Positions 1 through 7,393 of a stretch of DNA of 17,060 nt are shown in pieces. Numbering within the stretch: the stretch's first letter is position 1; each line of letters opens with the position of its first letter. Both the position numbers and the translations under genes were made by a program. The DNA comes from CAYYYG01 sp964591375. Lineage in GTDB: Bacteria; Patescibacteriota; Microgenomatia; UBA1406; GWC2-37-13. The stretch spans positions 1 through 17,060 of the forward strand of contig CAZQAU010000031.1 in NCBI GenBank assembly GCA_964591375.1. Direction: 5' to 3'. The notes under the pieces were generated by a model, which had not been told where the DNA came from, made no database searches, and worked only from the letters and a program-made list of their open reading frames with translations.

Positions 1-5
1 CTTAG

Positions 6-194
6 CCGGAGATCGTAGAGTATGGTGAGATTGTGTTGGAGGTAATTAATGGTTCGGTTTCAACTACTGAGTTAATAAACCTGTTTTGTGATGAAGAACA
101 GAAACTATATACATTTCTTCGTTCAGCATCAAAAAGATTAAGTGAGAAGCGTAGTGAATTAATCAAACAAATTGGTATGGTAATAATATTATAA
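6..194 (+). CDS. C-terminal part of an unrecognised protein (partial or short ORF)
   Basis: An open frame runs to a TAA at 192-194 and encodes about 62 residues. An in-frame TAG sits at 3-5, so either this is a short gene starting at GTG 33 (with GGTGAG eight bases upstream) or TTG 36, or the frame is broken near the contig end. The C-terminal half is charged and helical (KRLSEKRSELIKQIG), like the tail of a larger protein. I recognise no family. It stops 11 bases before the nucleotidyltransferase-like gene on the same strand, which fits an operon. Confidence 0.35.
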   Translation, partial: PEIVEYGEIVLEVINGSVSTTELINLFCDEEQKLYTFLRSASKRLSEKRSELIKQIGMVIIL

Positions 195-197
195 AAT
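190..197 (+). promoter_or_regulatory. Possible -10 box for the nucleotidyltransferase-like gene
   Basis: TATAAA at 190-195 (or TAAAAT at 192-197) lies 8-10 bases before the ATG at 206, and there is no Shine-Dalgarno site. This resembles the leaderless promoters seen elsewhere in the window, but in such AT-rich sequence the match is weak, and it overlaps the stop codon of the preceding frame. Confidence 0.3.
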
Positions 198-205
198 AGT
201 ATTGT

Positions 206-1295
206 ATGGACATTATAGAAGTACCCCATCCAACTCCAGAAAAAAGTATTGGTGGCATTCTAACTCTATTACCTAAAGAAGATAGTGAACTACCTCCTGA
301 AAGAAATGAAATTTCCCAGTATATAGCAAGGGGAGTGTTTCCCAATGTCTATGGCTTATATGCAGAAATTAATCGTCAACTTGATACTGTCACCACTTCC
401 AGTGAGAAAATTAATTTAAGAGAACAACTATTTGTCGAGTCAGTACGAATGTTTACTCATCCGGAAATACTAAAACGCGTCACAGCAATCTCAGAGAGAA
501 TTAATCAGGATAAAGATAAGCCGTATGTAGGTCTTATTCTTGTAGGAAGCGGGGCACTGGGTGGTTTGTTAATACGCGAAGCTTCTGGTACCAGTCCAGA
601 AATAAATGATCTTGACCTATTGGGAACATTTGATCCTGATACTGTGTCAGCCGATACTTCAATATATAGCTATTTCTCAGAATCTGTATTACCCGAAATA
701 ACAAAATCACTTAATGATAATGCTATAAAAACACCAGGTAGCCGAGATTACCGTGTATGCGATGCTCACAACCCCGCTATTTACAACCGACCCCAATACG
801 CATCCGAAAAAGAAGCGATGGAAGCTTTAAACGCACTTATTGCTCCCAATGAGTTTGCTCAGCGTAACGTAGATGCTACTTCGGTGTTGATCCGTTTTTT
901 TCCTTCATATCCTGACTATCATAATGCAATGGATCGTTATTATATTCTTAGCGCGCTATCTGATATCGGGCAAAATGATCCTTTAAAATGGACTATTATA
1001 AAAACACAATTAGTAACTTCATTCAAGGAAAAAATTCATCCATTTAAGTCGAAATATTTTGGAAAAGAAAATCACCATCCAATTCAAAATAATTTAGATA
1101 AAGCCAATGAATATTTTGTTGGATTATTTGACGAACTTTTACAACAAACAAATCCNNNNNNNNNNNNNNNNNNNNNNNNNNNNNNNNNNNNNNNNNNNNN
1201 NNNNNNNNNNNNNNNNNNNNNNNNNNNNNNNNNNNNNNNNNNNNNNNNNNNNNNNAGGCGAAAAATCAACAGTAGTTGGCACAATATTTGACTAA
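206..1295 (+). CDS. Nucleotidyltransferase-like protein, interrupted by an assembly gap
   Basis: Residues 1-316 are readable before the gap. Around residues 110-137 the sequence VGSGALGG, then about 16 residues later DLDLLG, matches the Gly-Ser plus Asp-x-Asp signature of the polymerase-beta-type nucleotidyltransferase fold; the substrate cannot be told. The remainder is helical and includes KIHPFKSKYFGKEN near residue 280. The gene then enters 100 N. After the gap, the frame in phase with a literal 100-base gap reads RRKINSSWHNI and stops at 1291. The alternative frame reads GEKSTVVGTIFD and stops at 1295. The second looks more protein-like, so the gap is probably not really 100 bases and I end the gene at 1295. 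The start is ATG 206, and there is no Shine-Dalgarno site. Confidence 0.6.
1156..1255. other. Assembly gap of 100 N
   Basis: Exactly 100 consecutive N, the conventional placeholder for a scaffold join of unknown length. It falls inside the nucleotidyltransferase-like gene. Confidence 0.98.
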
Positions 1296-1313
1296 ATAAG
1301 TTTTTTGTGGAAT

Positions 1314-1844
1314 TCATAATAATGAGGATTCAGTTTCTTCGCCTTGTTTCTGAATAATCATAAAAAAAATCATCCATATTAGACTAACAAAAACTCCAAC
1401 CATTCCAATCCAAAAAAAGATATTTCCAATTGATTCAGAATACTGAAGTAAGCCCATATTCGTAAACAGCCAGTTCCAATCGTGAATGACACCTTCACCT
1501 CCAATAAGAGGTAACTGCATATTTACAGCATCTGACATATATACACTGACTGAAATGATGTTATTTGATATCCAAAATATGATGAACCCTGCTGATACAT
1601 ATTCGTTTCTAAGAAAGAAATATAAAAAAAAGAGAACAGGAATAATAATTTGCATTAATGATCCGCCGAGTATATATATGAATTGTCCAAACGCAAAACA
1701 AACAAGATGTCCGGCTTCATGAATCAGTAAATTCACATTATCTAAAAATATCCAGTGTTGCGGGCTGACAATAATCTGGAACGAAAAAAAACCCGTTAAT
1801 AGTATTAAAAATATATGACCAATAGTATTAGCGGGTATCTTCAT
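1314..1844 (-). CDS. Integral membrane protein with HEAGH metalloprotease motif (M50-like)
   Basis: This is a 176-residue polytopic membrane protein. Hydrophobic helices cover roughly residues 8-27, 41-60, 62-79, 83-103 and 141-164. Residues 42-46 are HEAGH, the zinc-binding HExxH signature of membrane metallopeptidases, embedded in a helix. An HDWNW stretch at 121-125, preceded by GGEG, could supply a further zinc ligand. The protein is shorter than typical site-2 proteases and lacks an obvious PDZ domain or a second NxxPxxxxD motif, so peptidase activity is inferred only. I chose ATG 1844 over the longer TTG 1877 because it overlaps the upstream gene by 17 bases rather than 50. It probably forms a two-gene operon with the His/Cys-containing membrane protein. 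The stop is TGA. Confidence 0.7.
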   Translation of the reverse strand: MKIPANTIGHIFLILLTGFFSFQIIVSPQHWIFLDNVNLLIHEAGHLVCFAFGQFIYILGGSLMQIIIPVLFFLYFFLRNEYVSAGFIIFWISNNIISVSVYMSDAVNMQLPLIGGEGVIHDWNWLFTNMGLLQYSESIGNIFFWIGMVGVFVSLIWMIFFMIIQKQGEETESSLL

Positions 1845-2181
1845 TTTTTTTCTTTGTTTTACTTTTAATATATCCAAATATTATTAGAGGGAGCATAATT
1901 AAAAGTATAAAAAACGGAAAAGCTACTGCCAGCACACCAAGAAAGCCAACATAACGCAGTACTGCAAACAATAAAGGATATTGATCACCAGCACAATGAA
2001 AATGGGGGATAGAACCGATTCTTGCAGACGCGCGGGTATGTCCACAGTATTCAATAGGAGGATGTATAGCACCGGAATGAGGACCGGTGACCCAATCTAG
2101 TAAGAAAACAATAATAATACCGAATAATATAGGAGCAAATAACAGATATGGATTCTTTATTTTTTTGATTTTTTTTGACAT
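1828..2181 (-). CDS. Small membrane protein with His/Cys-rich extracytoplasmic loop, unknown function
   Basis: The protein has 117 residues with two hydrophobic segments at about 12-30 and 70-104, a Lys-rich N-terminus (MSKKIKKIKN) and a Lys-rich C-terminus, so both ends should be cytoplasmic. The intervening loop, residues 31-69, contains Cys46, His48, His60, His62 and Cys63, enough to bind a metal or form a disulphide. I recognise no family. Its 3' end overlaps the start of the HEAGH membrane protein by 17 bases, so the two are probably translationally coupled. A TATCAT -10-like box lies at 2192-2197 on the minus strand, 10 bases before the start. Confidence 0.6.
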   Translation of the reverse strand: MSKKIKKIKNPYLLFAPILFGIIIVFLLDWVTGPHSGAIHPPIEYCGHTRASARIGSIPHFHCAGDQYPLLFAVLRYVGFLGVLAVAFPFFILLIMLPLIIFGYIKSKTKKKNEDTR

Positions 2182-2273
2182 ATCTTTTTCTATGATAGCA
2201 GATACAGAATACTTTTCAAAAATCTTAAGGTGAGTTATACTTAATTCTTATATTTATTCATTAAATTCATACT

Positions 2274-2678
2274 ATGAACATGAAGTTATTTGGTATCGTT
2301 GTACTAATACTAGTTATCGGCGGTGGAATATTTTTTATGCAGAATACTCAGGAACCCAAATCAAAAACAGCAACAGAGGCTAAAACTGAAGAACAGACAG
2401 CTACGAAAGCAGCTGTTATAAATGATGAAAAAAAAACGTTTACACTCGATGAAGTAGCTAAACATAATTCTGAAACTGATTGCTGGATGGTAATTCAAGG
2501 TAAAGTTTATAATGCTACCGATTTTGTAAGCAATCACCCGGGGGGACAAGCCATTCTTAACGGCTGTGGTATAGATGCTTCTACATTATTTACAGAAAGA
2601 CCCACTAACAATAAAGGGCCTCATCCGGAATCTGCAAATAAAATGCTTGAGAAGCTCTATATAGGTGATCTAAAATAA
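2274..2678 (+). CDS. Membrane-anchored cytochrome b5 domain protein (copy 1)
   Basis: The 134-residue protein has an N-terminal hydrophobic anchor (residues about 4-22), a hydrophilic linker rich in Lys, Thr and Glu (23-52), and a cytochrome b5 domain (55-134). The haem-binding signature HPGG is at 88-91, with His88 as the first axial ligand. His117 in GPHPESA is the likely second ligand. The DCWMVIQGKVYNAT stretch at 69-82 is the usual strand before the first haem helix. The anchor places the haem domain outside the cytoplasmic membrane, so it should act as a one-electron carrier at the cell surface. Cys70 and Cys98 could form a disulphide. A second ATG at 2280 is an alternative start. A paralogue lies at 7904-8356. 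Confidence 0.88.
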   Translation: MNMKLFGIVVLILVIGGGIFFMQNTQEPKSKTATEAKTEEQTATKAAVINDEKKTFTLDEVAKHNSETDCWMVIQGKVYNATDFVSNHPGGQAILNGCGIDASTLFTERPTNNKGPHPESANKMLEKLYIGDLK

Positions 2679-2694
2679 TAAAGCAATATAATGT

Positions 2695-2723
2695 TTGACA
2701 TTCCTATCAGATTTTGAAATAAT
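2695..2723 (+). promoter_or_regulatory. Sigma-70-type leaderless promoter for the 2730 gene
   Basis: A perfect TTGACA -35 box lies at 2695-2700, followed by a 17-base spacer and AATAAT (5 of 6) at 2718-2723. The ATG at 2730 is only 6 bases further on, so the transcript should begin at or next to the start codon. No Shine-Dalgarno site is present. This is the best -35/-10 pair in the window. Confidence 0.7.
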
Positions 2724-2729
2724 TTTTCT

Positions 2730-3473
2730 ATGCCTATACCTCAAGAATTAACTACTGTGACAAGAACTTCTAAAATCATTGCATTATTGGTTTTTATTTT
2801 ATTACCGGTAATAGCGTTTTTTGTAGGTAGACAGTATGAAACGAAGACAGACAATCCTAAATATCCATCGAATGTTCAAGTAAAGATACAGCCTACCTCA
2901 ATTAAAAAAGATGAAGATCATAGTTATCTCGCCAGTCTAAAAAAACAATTTTTGTTTAGTGATAAAACTGTTGAGCTTGGCAGAATGGGATCAGGTAAAA
3001 CTGAAGGTACATTTTGGGAAAAAAAGATAAAAGAAATACCTCTAAGTTTATCGATTCCGGAAAAAGATTTGATCACTAGTTTATACGAGCAAAAAGATAT
3101 GAACATACTGTATTACACAGGTCCTAAGAAGGATACATATTATGAATTATTGCCAGGTTTTGCTCGTAAATTAGTTGCGACTGAAGCAATTAGCGATTAT
3201 TCAAAAAAAATATCGGAGACGAGTCAAATAAGTTGTACTCAGGAAAAAGCTACTCTTTCTTCACAATCAGTAATCAAACAAACATGTATAACTACCTCTG
3301 AAAACCCGGACAATCCTTCTCAAACAAGTAAGAGTACTGTTGCCAACTGCTATATGAAATTAAATGACGGTACATATTTAGGTTATATTCAGCTGGGAAA
3401 TGTAATAGATGGAGCATATGATTTATGTTTAGAACTTGAAAATATGGGAGTACAAGAATGGTTACTACAATAA
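2730..3473 (+). CDS. Secreted or membrane-anchored protein of unknown function
   Basis: The protein has 247 residues. A hydrophobic segment at about 15-33 (IIALLVFILLPVIAFFVG) is an uncleaved signal anchor. The rest is hydrophilic and should lie outside the cell. Four cysteines in the last third (SCT, TCI, NCY and LCL) suggest two disulphides. The sequence GRMGSGKT at about 84-91 resembles a Walker A loop, but it would be extracytoplasmic and has no matching Walker B. I recognise no family. The start is ATG 2730, placed 6 bases after a strong promoter. The next secreted-protein gene starts 5 bases after this stop, so the pair is probably one transcript. Confidence 0.7.
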   Translation: MPIPQELTTVTRTSKIIALLVFILLPVIAFFVGRQYETKTDNPKYPSNVQVKIQPTSIKKDEDHSYLASLKKQFLFSDKTVELGRMGSGKTEGTFWEKKIKEIPLSLSIPEKDLITSLYEQKDMNILYYTGPKKDTYYELLPGFARKLVATEAISDYSKKISETSQISCTQEKATLSSQSVIKQTCITTSENPDNPSQTSKSTVANCYMKLNDGTYLGYIQLGNVIDGAYDLCLELENMGVQEWLLQ

Positions 3474-3477
3474 TCTT

Positions 3478-4695
3478 ATGAATAGAAAAAACTTATTATT
3501 AAGTACTTTGTTTGTAATTTTAATCATTAGTTTGATTTATTTTATTTTTATTAGTTCCGTTTCCCGATCAATTTTCGTCTTACCTTCTCCCACTCCCTCA
3601 CCCTCTCATCAACCATCAGCAGGGTACATATTTCAGACATTTGTTCGTGGAAAAGTATGTTATTTTGAATTAGGTTCAGATCCTAACATAGTAAGTCCTC
3701 TATGTAAGTATTGGCGTGTTGATGCTGATACTGGTGCAATTGAAGAACTGCCCTCTACATATCCTAAAATTATTGCTCAACAAAAACATATGAATCTTCT
3801 CAATGCAAATCAGATAATACCTGGTGGGTGTACAGATACACAGTCTGAACAAATTTGCATGAAACAGGCCAGTGAAGATAATGAGAATGTATTTTTATTT
3901 ACTTTAGATTTAAAAAAGAATATTATTTCTGCTCATATTCGTAACATAACTACTAATACTAAAGAAGAAATCATTTCGGATATAAAATCGACTGGATGTA
4001 CGGGAGAAATAACTTCCTGGTCTGATCATTCAGGAGACATACTATTCTTAGATAGTTTTGATGGCACTCCACAATCACCATCAGGAGAAATGTTAAGCAC
4101 TGTTTGTATTTATAACTATAAAACAAAAAGCCTTATATATAAAAAAAATTTGCCTATAGATACATATCAAAATTCAATTTCAGATATGAGAAATGGTGTA
4201 GTGTTTTTATATTATTACTTCAATCCAAACATTCTAATACACTATAGAAACAGACAGGAAGAGATAATACCCATAAAACAAGATCAAACAATAATGCAAG
4301 ATCATATTGATGTAACGTTCAAGTATGGTCTTATACTGCTCCAGTCTATCAAGCCAAATGGTTTTTATATTGAAGGTTACGATGTTGATCAGAAAAAAGT
4401 AATTGTAAATGCATTGTTGTCGCGAGAACTTCCTGCGAATAAGCTAGAAACGCCACAAACAGACTCCATTCGGTTTATTAATATGTCAGAAGATCAAAAA
4501 AATCTAATGTTTGAATATCAACCCGCAAATGATTTAAATACACCGAATTCTTCGCCTTGTAAACTGAATGTTAAGATAGCAACAGGTACCGTTAATAAAG
4601 TCGCCTGTGGGTATCAATTTCAAGCCAAATATCCGTATAAAACACCGCCTATTTTCGATGAATATGTTTATGCTGATTTTATTGATTGGGACTGA
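3478..4695 (+). CDS. Secreted protein with Pro/Ser/Thr linker and beta-rich domain, unknown function
   Basis: The 405-residue protein has a signal anchor at about 6-26, a short Pro/Ser/Thr linker (LPSPTPSPSHQPS) and a long extracytoplasmic domain. That domain has repeated aromatic, strand-like segments with Asp/Gly turns (for example DHSGDILFLDSFDG), which is reminiscent of a beta-propeller but not diagnostic. Cysteines come in close pairs (KVCYFEL with PLCKYW; GGCTD with QICMK; SPCKLN with VACGY), which suggests disulphides. The longer frame from 3436 overlaps the upstream gene and adds a hydrophilic piece before the anchor, so ATG 3478 is preferred. It lies 4 bases after the previous stop and ends with TGA. 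Confidence 0.7.
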   Translation: MNRKNLLLSTLFVILIISLIYFIFISSVSRSIFVLPSPTPSPSHQPSAGYIFQTFVRGKVCYFELGSDPNIVSPLCKYWRVDADTGAIEELPSTYPKIIAQQKHMNLLNANQIIPGGCTDTQSEQICMKQASEDNENVFLFTLDLKKNIISAHIRNITTNTKEEIISDIKSTGCTGEITSWSDHSGDILFLDSFDGTPQSPSGEMLSTVCIYNYKTKSLIYKKNLPIDTYQNSISDMRNGVVFLYYYFNPNILIHYRNRQEEIIPIKQDQTIMQDHIDVTFKYGLILLQSIKPNGFYIEGYDVDQKKVIVNALLSRELPANKLETPQTDSIRFINMSEDQKNLMFEYQPANDLNTPNSSPCKLNVKIATGTVNKVACGYQFQAKYPYKTPPIFDEYVYADFIDWD

Positions 4696-4704
4696 GAGGA
4701 AGAA

Positions 4705-5280
4705 TTAAATATCTAATAGTTTAAGAAATTTCTTAATTTTTTTAGTATCAATACTCTGTTCTTTACAATATTTATATAGAACTTCAAGTTGTTTCTCGGC
4801 AATTCTATTGGCCAACTGTAATTTCTTAATATTTAGAATGCTCGGTGATACCTGTTTTATTTCGTAAAGAAATGCGATTAAATCAATGATTTTCAGGTCG
4901 ACTTTTAAAGACATGTCATCTTCGGTACCGAGTGCTGTAAGTATATTCTTCTGAATTGCATCGAACTGTTTTTTTGTGGTTTTTGTTTTAAACATGGGAA
5001 GTATATCACCCGTTACGGCTTCGTGAAGATCATGCAATAATGCCATGCTTACGAGTCGATACTTTCTATCTTCAGGAAATTTATTAAACTTTGCCCAAAA
5101 AAAAGCGATAAATGCTGCAGCCATGGAATGCTTACCGATATTCCAGTTACCACCAAAACCTGACACACCAAAAGCACGAGGTATATTAAATATATTCATT
5201 AAAAAATCTAAATTTGGATTTTTTTCTACCTCTTCTAAAGTTCCTTGGGGTGTGAAAATGTCTTCCGGATTATATTTCAT
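4705..5280 (-). CDS. HD-domain phosphohydrolase, YfbR/5'-deoxynucleotidase-like
   Basis: The 191-residue protein carries the HD metal-binding series: His51 (KHSMAAA), His83-Asp84 (ALLHDLHEAVTGD) and Asp133 (KIIDLIAFL). The HDLHE...GD pattern with a downstream D is typical of the YfbR family, which removes phosphate from deoxynucleoside monophosphates. The length is close to the usual size of about 190-200 residues. The N-terminal 50 residues are less typical. A role in nucleotide clean-up is inferred, and the same window also holds a MazG-like enzyme. The gene converges with the secreted-protein gene on the plus strand, with nine bases between their stops. The start ATG lies 8 bases after a TGGTATAAA box. 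Confidence 0.82.
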   Translation of the reverse strand: MKYNPEDIFTPQGTLEEVEKNPNLDFLMNIFNIPRAFGVSGFGGNWNIGKHSMAAAFIAFFWAKFNKFPEDRKYRLVSMALLHDLHEAVTGDILPMFKTKTTKKQFDAIQKNILTALGTEDDMSLKVDLKIIDLIAFLYEIKQVSPSILNIKKLQLANRIAEKQLEVLYKYCKEQSIDTKKIKKFLKLLDI

Positions 5281-5288
5281 AGAAGCTA

Positions 5289-5297
5289 TTTATACCA
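5289..5297 (-). promoter_or_regulatory. Extended -10 promoter for the HD hydrolase gene
   Basis: On the minus strand TGGTATAAA (extended -10) lies 8 bases before the ATG at 5280. It predicts a leader of two bases or fewer. No Shine-Dalgarno site is present. Confidence 0.5.
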
Positions 5298-5383
5298 TTC
5301 CAACTCGCCAATGGCAATTACAATCAATATTGTTATGTTTAATTATTATATATTTAATAGAGGAAAATAGTCGTTATTTGCTT

Positions 5384-5389
5384 TATACT
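5384..5389 (+). promoter_or_regulatory. -10 box, leaderless promoter for the 5396 gene
   Basis: TATACT (5 of 6) is followed by 6 bases and the ATG at 5396. No convincing -35 box and no Shine-Dalgarno site are seen. Confidence 0.5.
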
Positions 5390-5395
5390 AATAGC

Positions 5396-5887
5396 ATGAT
5401 CACATTGGCGGCCGTCGGCAATATGCCGGCAAATCAGATATTCTGGTTTCTGATCATTGTTGGTGCAGCCTGCGGTATGGCTTCGGTAGTTTTTATTAGC
5501 CTCTTATTCTCCTGGTCTCTTAAAGAGACAGTTGATCATGCACTTAAATTATTCATTTTTGCGATCATAACCGGTGCTAGTGTATATACAATTGGTAATC
5601 TGGCTCTATCTACTTCCCAGTATTCACAGGCCGATAGTCAATACCAAGTTTCAGGCTGGACCTTGAAACGAATTAATAACTCCATTACACGAATACAGTT
5701 TATAACTGAAACACCCGCACGGGTATATTTAGAGTATGAAAATGAGTCGGGTGAAATAATTCCGATATTTGCTGAAACATCAACCATCAAAAACACCTCA
5801 CACATTTTTGAAACGAATATAGAAATACAACCGACAGCAAATATTTTTGTTATTGTAAATGGAAAACGATATAAGATAGTTAAGTAA
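5396..5887 (+). CDS. Two-helix membrane protein with extracytoplasmic beta-rich domain, unknown function
   Basis: The 163-residue protein starts at ATG 5396. An open frame runs on upstream to 5045 but would read through the HD hydrolase gene on the opposite strand, and a -10 box lies 6 bases before 5396. Hydrophobic helices span about residues 14-38 and 45-70. The remaining 90 residues alternate polar and hydrophobic positions (ITRIQFITETPARVYLEYE, IFETNIEIQPTANIFVIVNG), like a small beta-sandwich of fibronectin-III type. No catalytic motif is visible and I recognise no family. The next gene starts 7 bases after the stop. Confidence 0.65.
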   Translation: MITLAAVGNMPANQIFWFLIIVGAACGMASVVFISLLFSWSLKETVDHALKLFIFAIITGASVYTIGNLALSTSQYSQADSQYQVSGWTLKRINNSITRIQFITETPARVYLEYENESGEIIPIFAETSTIKNTSHIFETNIEIQPTANIFVIVNGKRYKIVK

Positions 5888-5894
5888 TTAATTT

Positions 5895-6092
5895 ATGCGA
5901 AAATCACTGGAAGAGGGGAGAACTGCCTATACAGATACACAAAGAGTATTATTTTCTGAAGGCAAAGTATTTAGAAAATTGGGAGATGAAGTGGCTCACA
6001 ATGTAGCTCACATTTTAAGGGGAATAATTGGTCTGAATCCTGAAGAAGTCGATGAATACTTTGAACAGATACATAATAAAAAGAGAAAATAA
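5895..6092 (+). CDS. Small helical protein of unknown function
   Basis: A 65-residue soluble protein, predicted all-helical and highly charged (MRKSLEEGRTAY at the start, HNKKRK at the end). There are no cysteines and no membrane segment. The gene lies 7 bases downstream of the two-helix membrane protein and is probably co-transcribed with it. No Shine-Dalgarno site is visible. No family recognised; it is kept as a gene because of its position in the operon and its clear protein-like composition. Confidence 0.55.
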   Translation: MRKSLEEGRTAYTDTQRVLFSEGKVFRKLGDEVAHNVAHILRGIIGLNPEEVDEYFEQIHNKKRK

Positions 6093-6130
6093 GTAGAATT
6101 AATATATTTATTTATTAAAATTTTTTACAT

Positions 6131-6625
6131 ATGGATACTAAGCAAGAAATAGAAGTAGTACATGACTTTTTAAAAAGCAGTCGTCTTACCGTTCTCGCGA
6201 CTATATCGTCTGAAAAAAATGCTCCCGAAGCCGCGTTACTATACTATTATTACAATGGTAATAAGTCGATTTATGTGGCCACGGCAGAAAACAGCCGCAA
6301 AATTAAAAATATTCAGTCGAACAATAAGGTTTCATTGGTTATAAAACATCCTAAAGATGCAATAGTTTTGCAAATTGATGGGACAGCGAAAGTAACACAT
6401 GATAATAGTATAAAAGCCGATGTCCTTGAAAAAATATCTGAAGTCGCAAACGCAAATGATGATTCCAATTACTTTCCGCCGTTACTTTCTCTTACTGAAA
6501 AGAGCCATATGGAATTCATTGAAATAACTATAGAGTGGTTTAAATATTCTAACTTTGAGACTCATTTTCCCTCAATTATGCAGGGTACGTTTGAGAAATG
6601 GGAGAAAGCTACTTTAAGTAAGTAA
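6131..6625 (+). CDS. Pyridoxamine 5'-phosphate oxidase-like FMN split-barrel protein
   Basis: The 164-residue protein has the layout of the PNPOx-like split barrel: an N-terminal helix (VHDFLKSSRLTVLATIS), then the strand pair around PEAALLYYYYNGNKSIYVATAENSRK, where the final Ser-Arg-Lys usually contacts the flavin phosphate, then NKVSLVI and IVLQIDGTAKV. Members bind FMN, F420 or haem, and reduce or oxidise small molecules. True pyridoxine oxidase specificity is not implied, and this short form resembles the general stress or nitroreductase-like group. The stop codon directly abuts the stop of the convergent methyltransferase. TAAAAT at 6116-6121 may be its -10 box. Confidence 0.78.
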   Translation: MDTKQEIEVVHDFLKSSRLTVLATISSEKNAPEAALLYYYYNGNKSIYVATAENSRKIKNIQSNNKVSLVIKHPKDAIVLQIDGTAKVTHDNSIKADVLEKISEVANANDDSNYFPPLLSLTEKSHMEFIEITIEWFKYSNFETHFPSIMQGTFEKWEKATLSK

Positions 6626-7324
6626 TTATTTAAAGGCGACCGCCGTAACAATAACAGGGAAGCGTTCATCTTTAAAATTAAGTTGTTCAGGTTCAAATTC
6701 CTCCGCTGCCATTCCTACCCAAAAAGCCTGTCCTGCAAGTGCATTTCCGTATGTGTCTATATGCATGTTTTCTTTTTTGAAGTATTTTTCCAGCAGGTAG
6801 GCGACTGATTTGGGCGAGTATCTCCAATATCCGTTGCCGTTTTTAATATAAGGCCCCATTGTTGAAACAGTCAGAAGTAGTGTTCCTCCAGGCTTGAGAA
6901 TTCGATGTAACTGTTTTATAGCTTGTCCATGATCAGGGATTAAGCCTAATGTTTGCGTGATAACCAGACAATCATACGTATTGTCGGCGATATTTTGTGC
7001 ATATGTGAGATCACAATAGATATTAGCCAGTTTATTGGAGGTGTCTATGTCCACCACATCTGATACTGTTACTTTACTAGCACCAAAGCGCTTAAGATAG
7101 GCATCATCATGTACTTCTAGACAGTGACCTAAAATTTTATCTTGGTGTTTTTCTATAAAATTATCTATATAGTATCTATCGATTGGTTTTCCACGATCAA
7201 AACCAAATTTATCGCTGATTGGGGCAAGCTGATAGGTAGTTTTTGGTTTAATAAAAGTAATAAAGTAGCTACGGATATGGCGAATTACAGGTAAAAGGCT
7301 TGCATGAATAAATTTGCGCAACAT
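6626..7324 (-). CDS. Class I SAM-dependent methyltransferase (type 11)
   Basis: The 232-residue protein has a class I SAM-binding core: LGHCLEVHDDAYLKRFG (65-81) at motif I, VVDID (90-94) as the acidic ribose loop, NTYDCLVITQTLGLI (115-129) at motif IV, and LHRILKPGGTLLLTV (139-153), the signature of type 11 enzymes. The motif I glycine loop is degraded (EVHDDAY rather than ExGxGxG). The segment APISDKFGFDRGKPIDRYYI (34-53) is typical of methyltransferases found in polysaccharide clusters, so a glycan or lipid-linked sugar target is possible. I chose ATG 7324 rather than 7372 because the longer start would read through a TGGTATAAT promoter that lies 6 bases before 7324. Confidence 0.8.
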   Translation of the reverse strand: MLRKFIHASLLPVIRHIRSYFITFIKPKTTYQLAPISDKFGFDRGKPIDRYYIDNFIEKHQDKILGHCLEVHDDAYLKRFGASKVTVSDVVDIDTSNKLANIYCDLTYAQNIADNTYDCLVITQTLGLIPDHGQAIKQLHRILKPGGTLLLTVSTMGPYIKNGNGYWRYSPKSVAYLLEKYFKKENMHIDTYGNALAGQAFWVGMAAEEFEPEQLNFKDERFPVIVTAVAFK

Positions 7325-7330
7325 GGAGAA

Positions 7331-7339
7331 ATTATACCA
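7331..7339 (-). promoter_or_regulatory. Extended -10, leaderless promoter for the methyltransferase
   Basis: On the minus strand TGGTATAAT (perfect extended -10) is followed by 6 bases (TTCTCC) and the ATG at 7324. It is divergent from the RRM gene promoter 40 bases away. Confidence 0.65.
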
Positions 7340-7378
7340 TTCTGACAATAAAAATACATCATTGACAGTCAAAAAATG

Positions 7379-7387
7379 TGGTATAAT
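7379..7387 (+). promoter_or_regulatory. Extended -10 promoter for the RRM protein gene
   Basis: TGGTATAAT is a perfect extended -10. TTGACA at 7362-7367 is 14 bases upstream, too close for a standard -35 box. Transcription should begin near 7394, leaving a leader of about 90 bases, much longer than for most other genes here. Confidence 0.65.
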
Positions 7388-7393
7388 GTACTT

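Noticed and set aside
2979..3002. GRMGSGKT, a Walker A-like loop in the 2730 gene
   Set aside because: The protein has an N-terminal signal anchor that puts this loop outside the cell, and no Walker B or other ATPase motif follows.
5045..5395. Upstream extension of the 5396 gene to 5045
   Set aside because: It runs antisense to the HD hydrolase gene, and the -10 box 6 bases before ATG 5396 marks the true start.
7362..7387. TTGACA plus TATAAT as a full -35/-10 pair for the RRM gene
   Set aside because: The spacer is only 14 bases; the extended TGG motif explains the promoter better.
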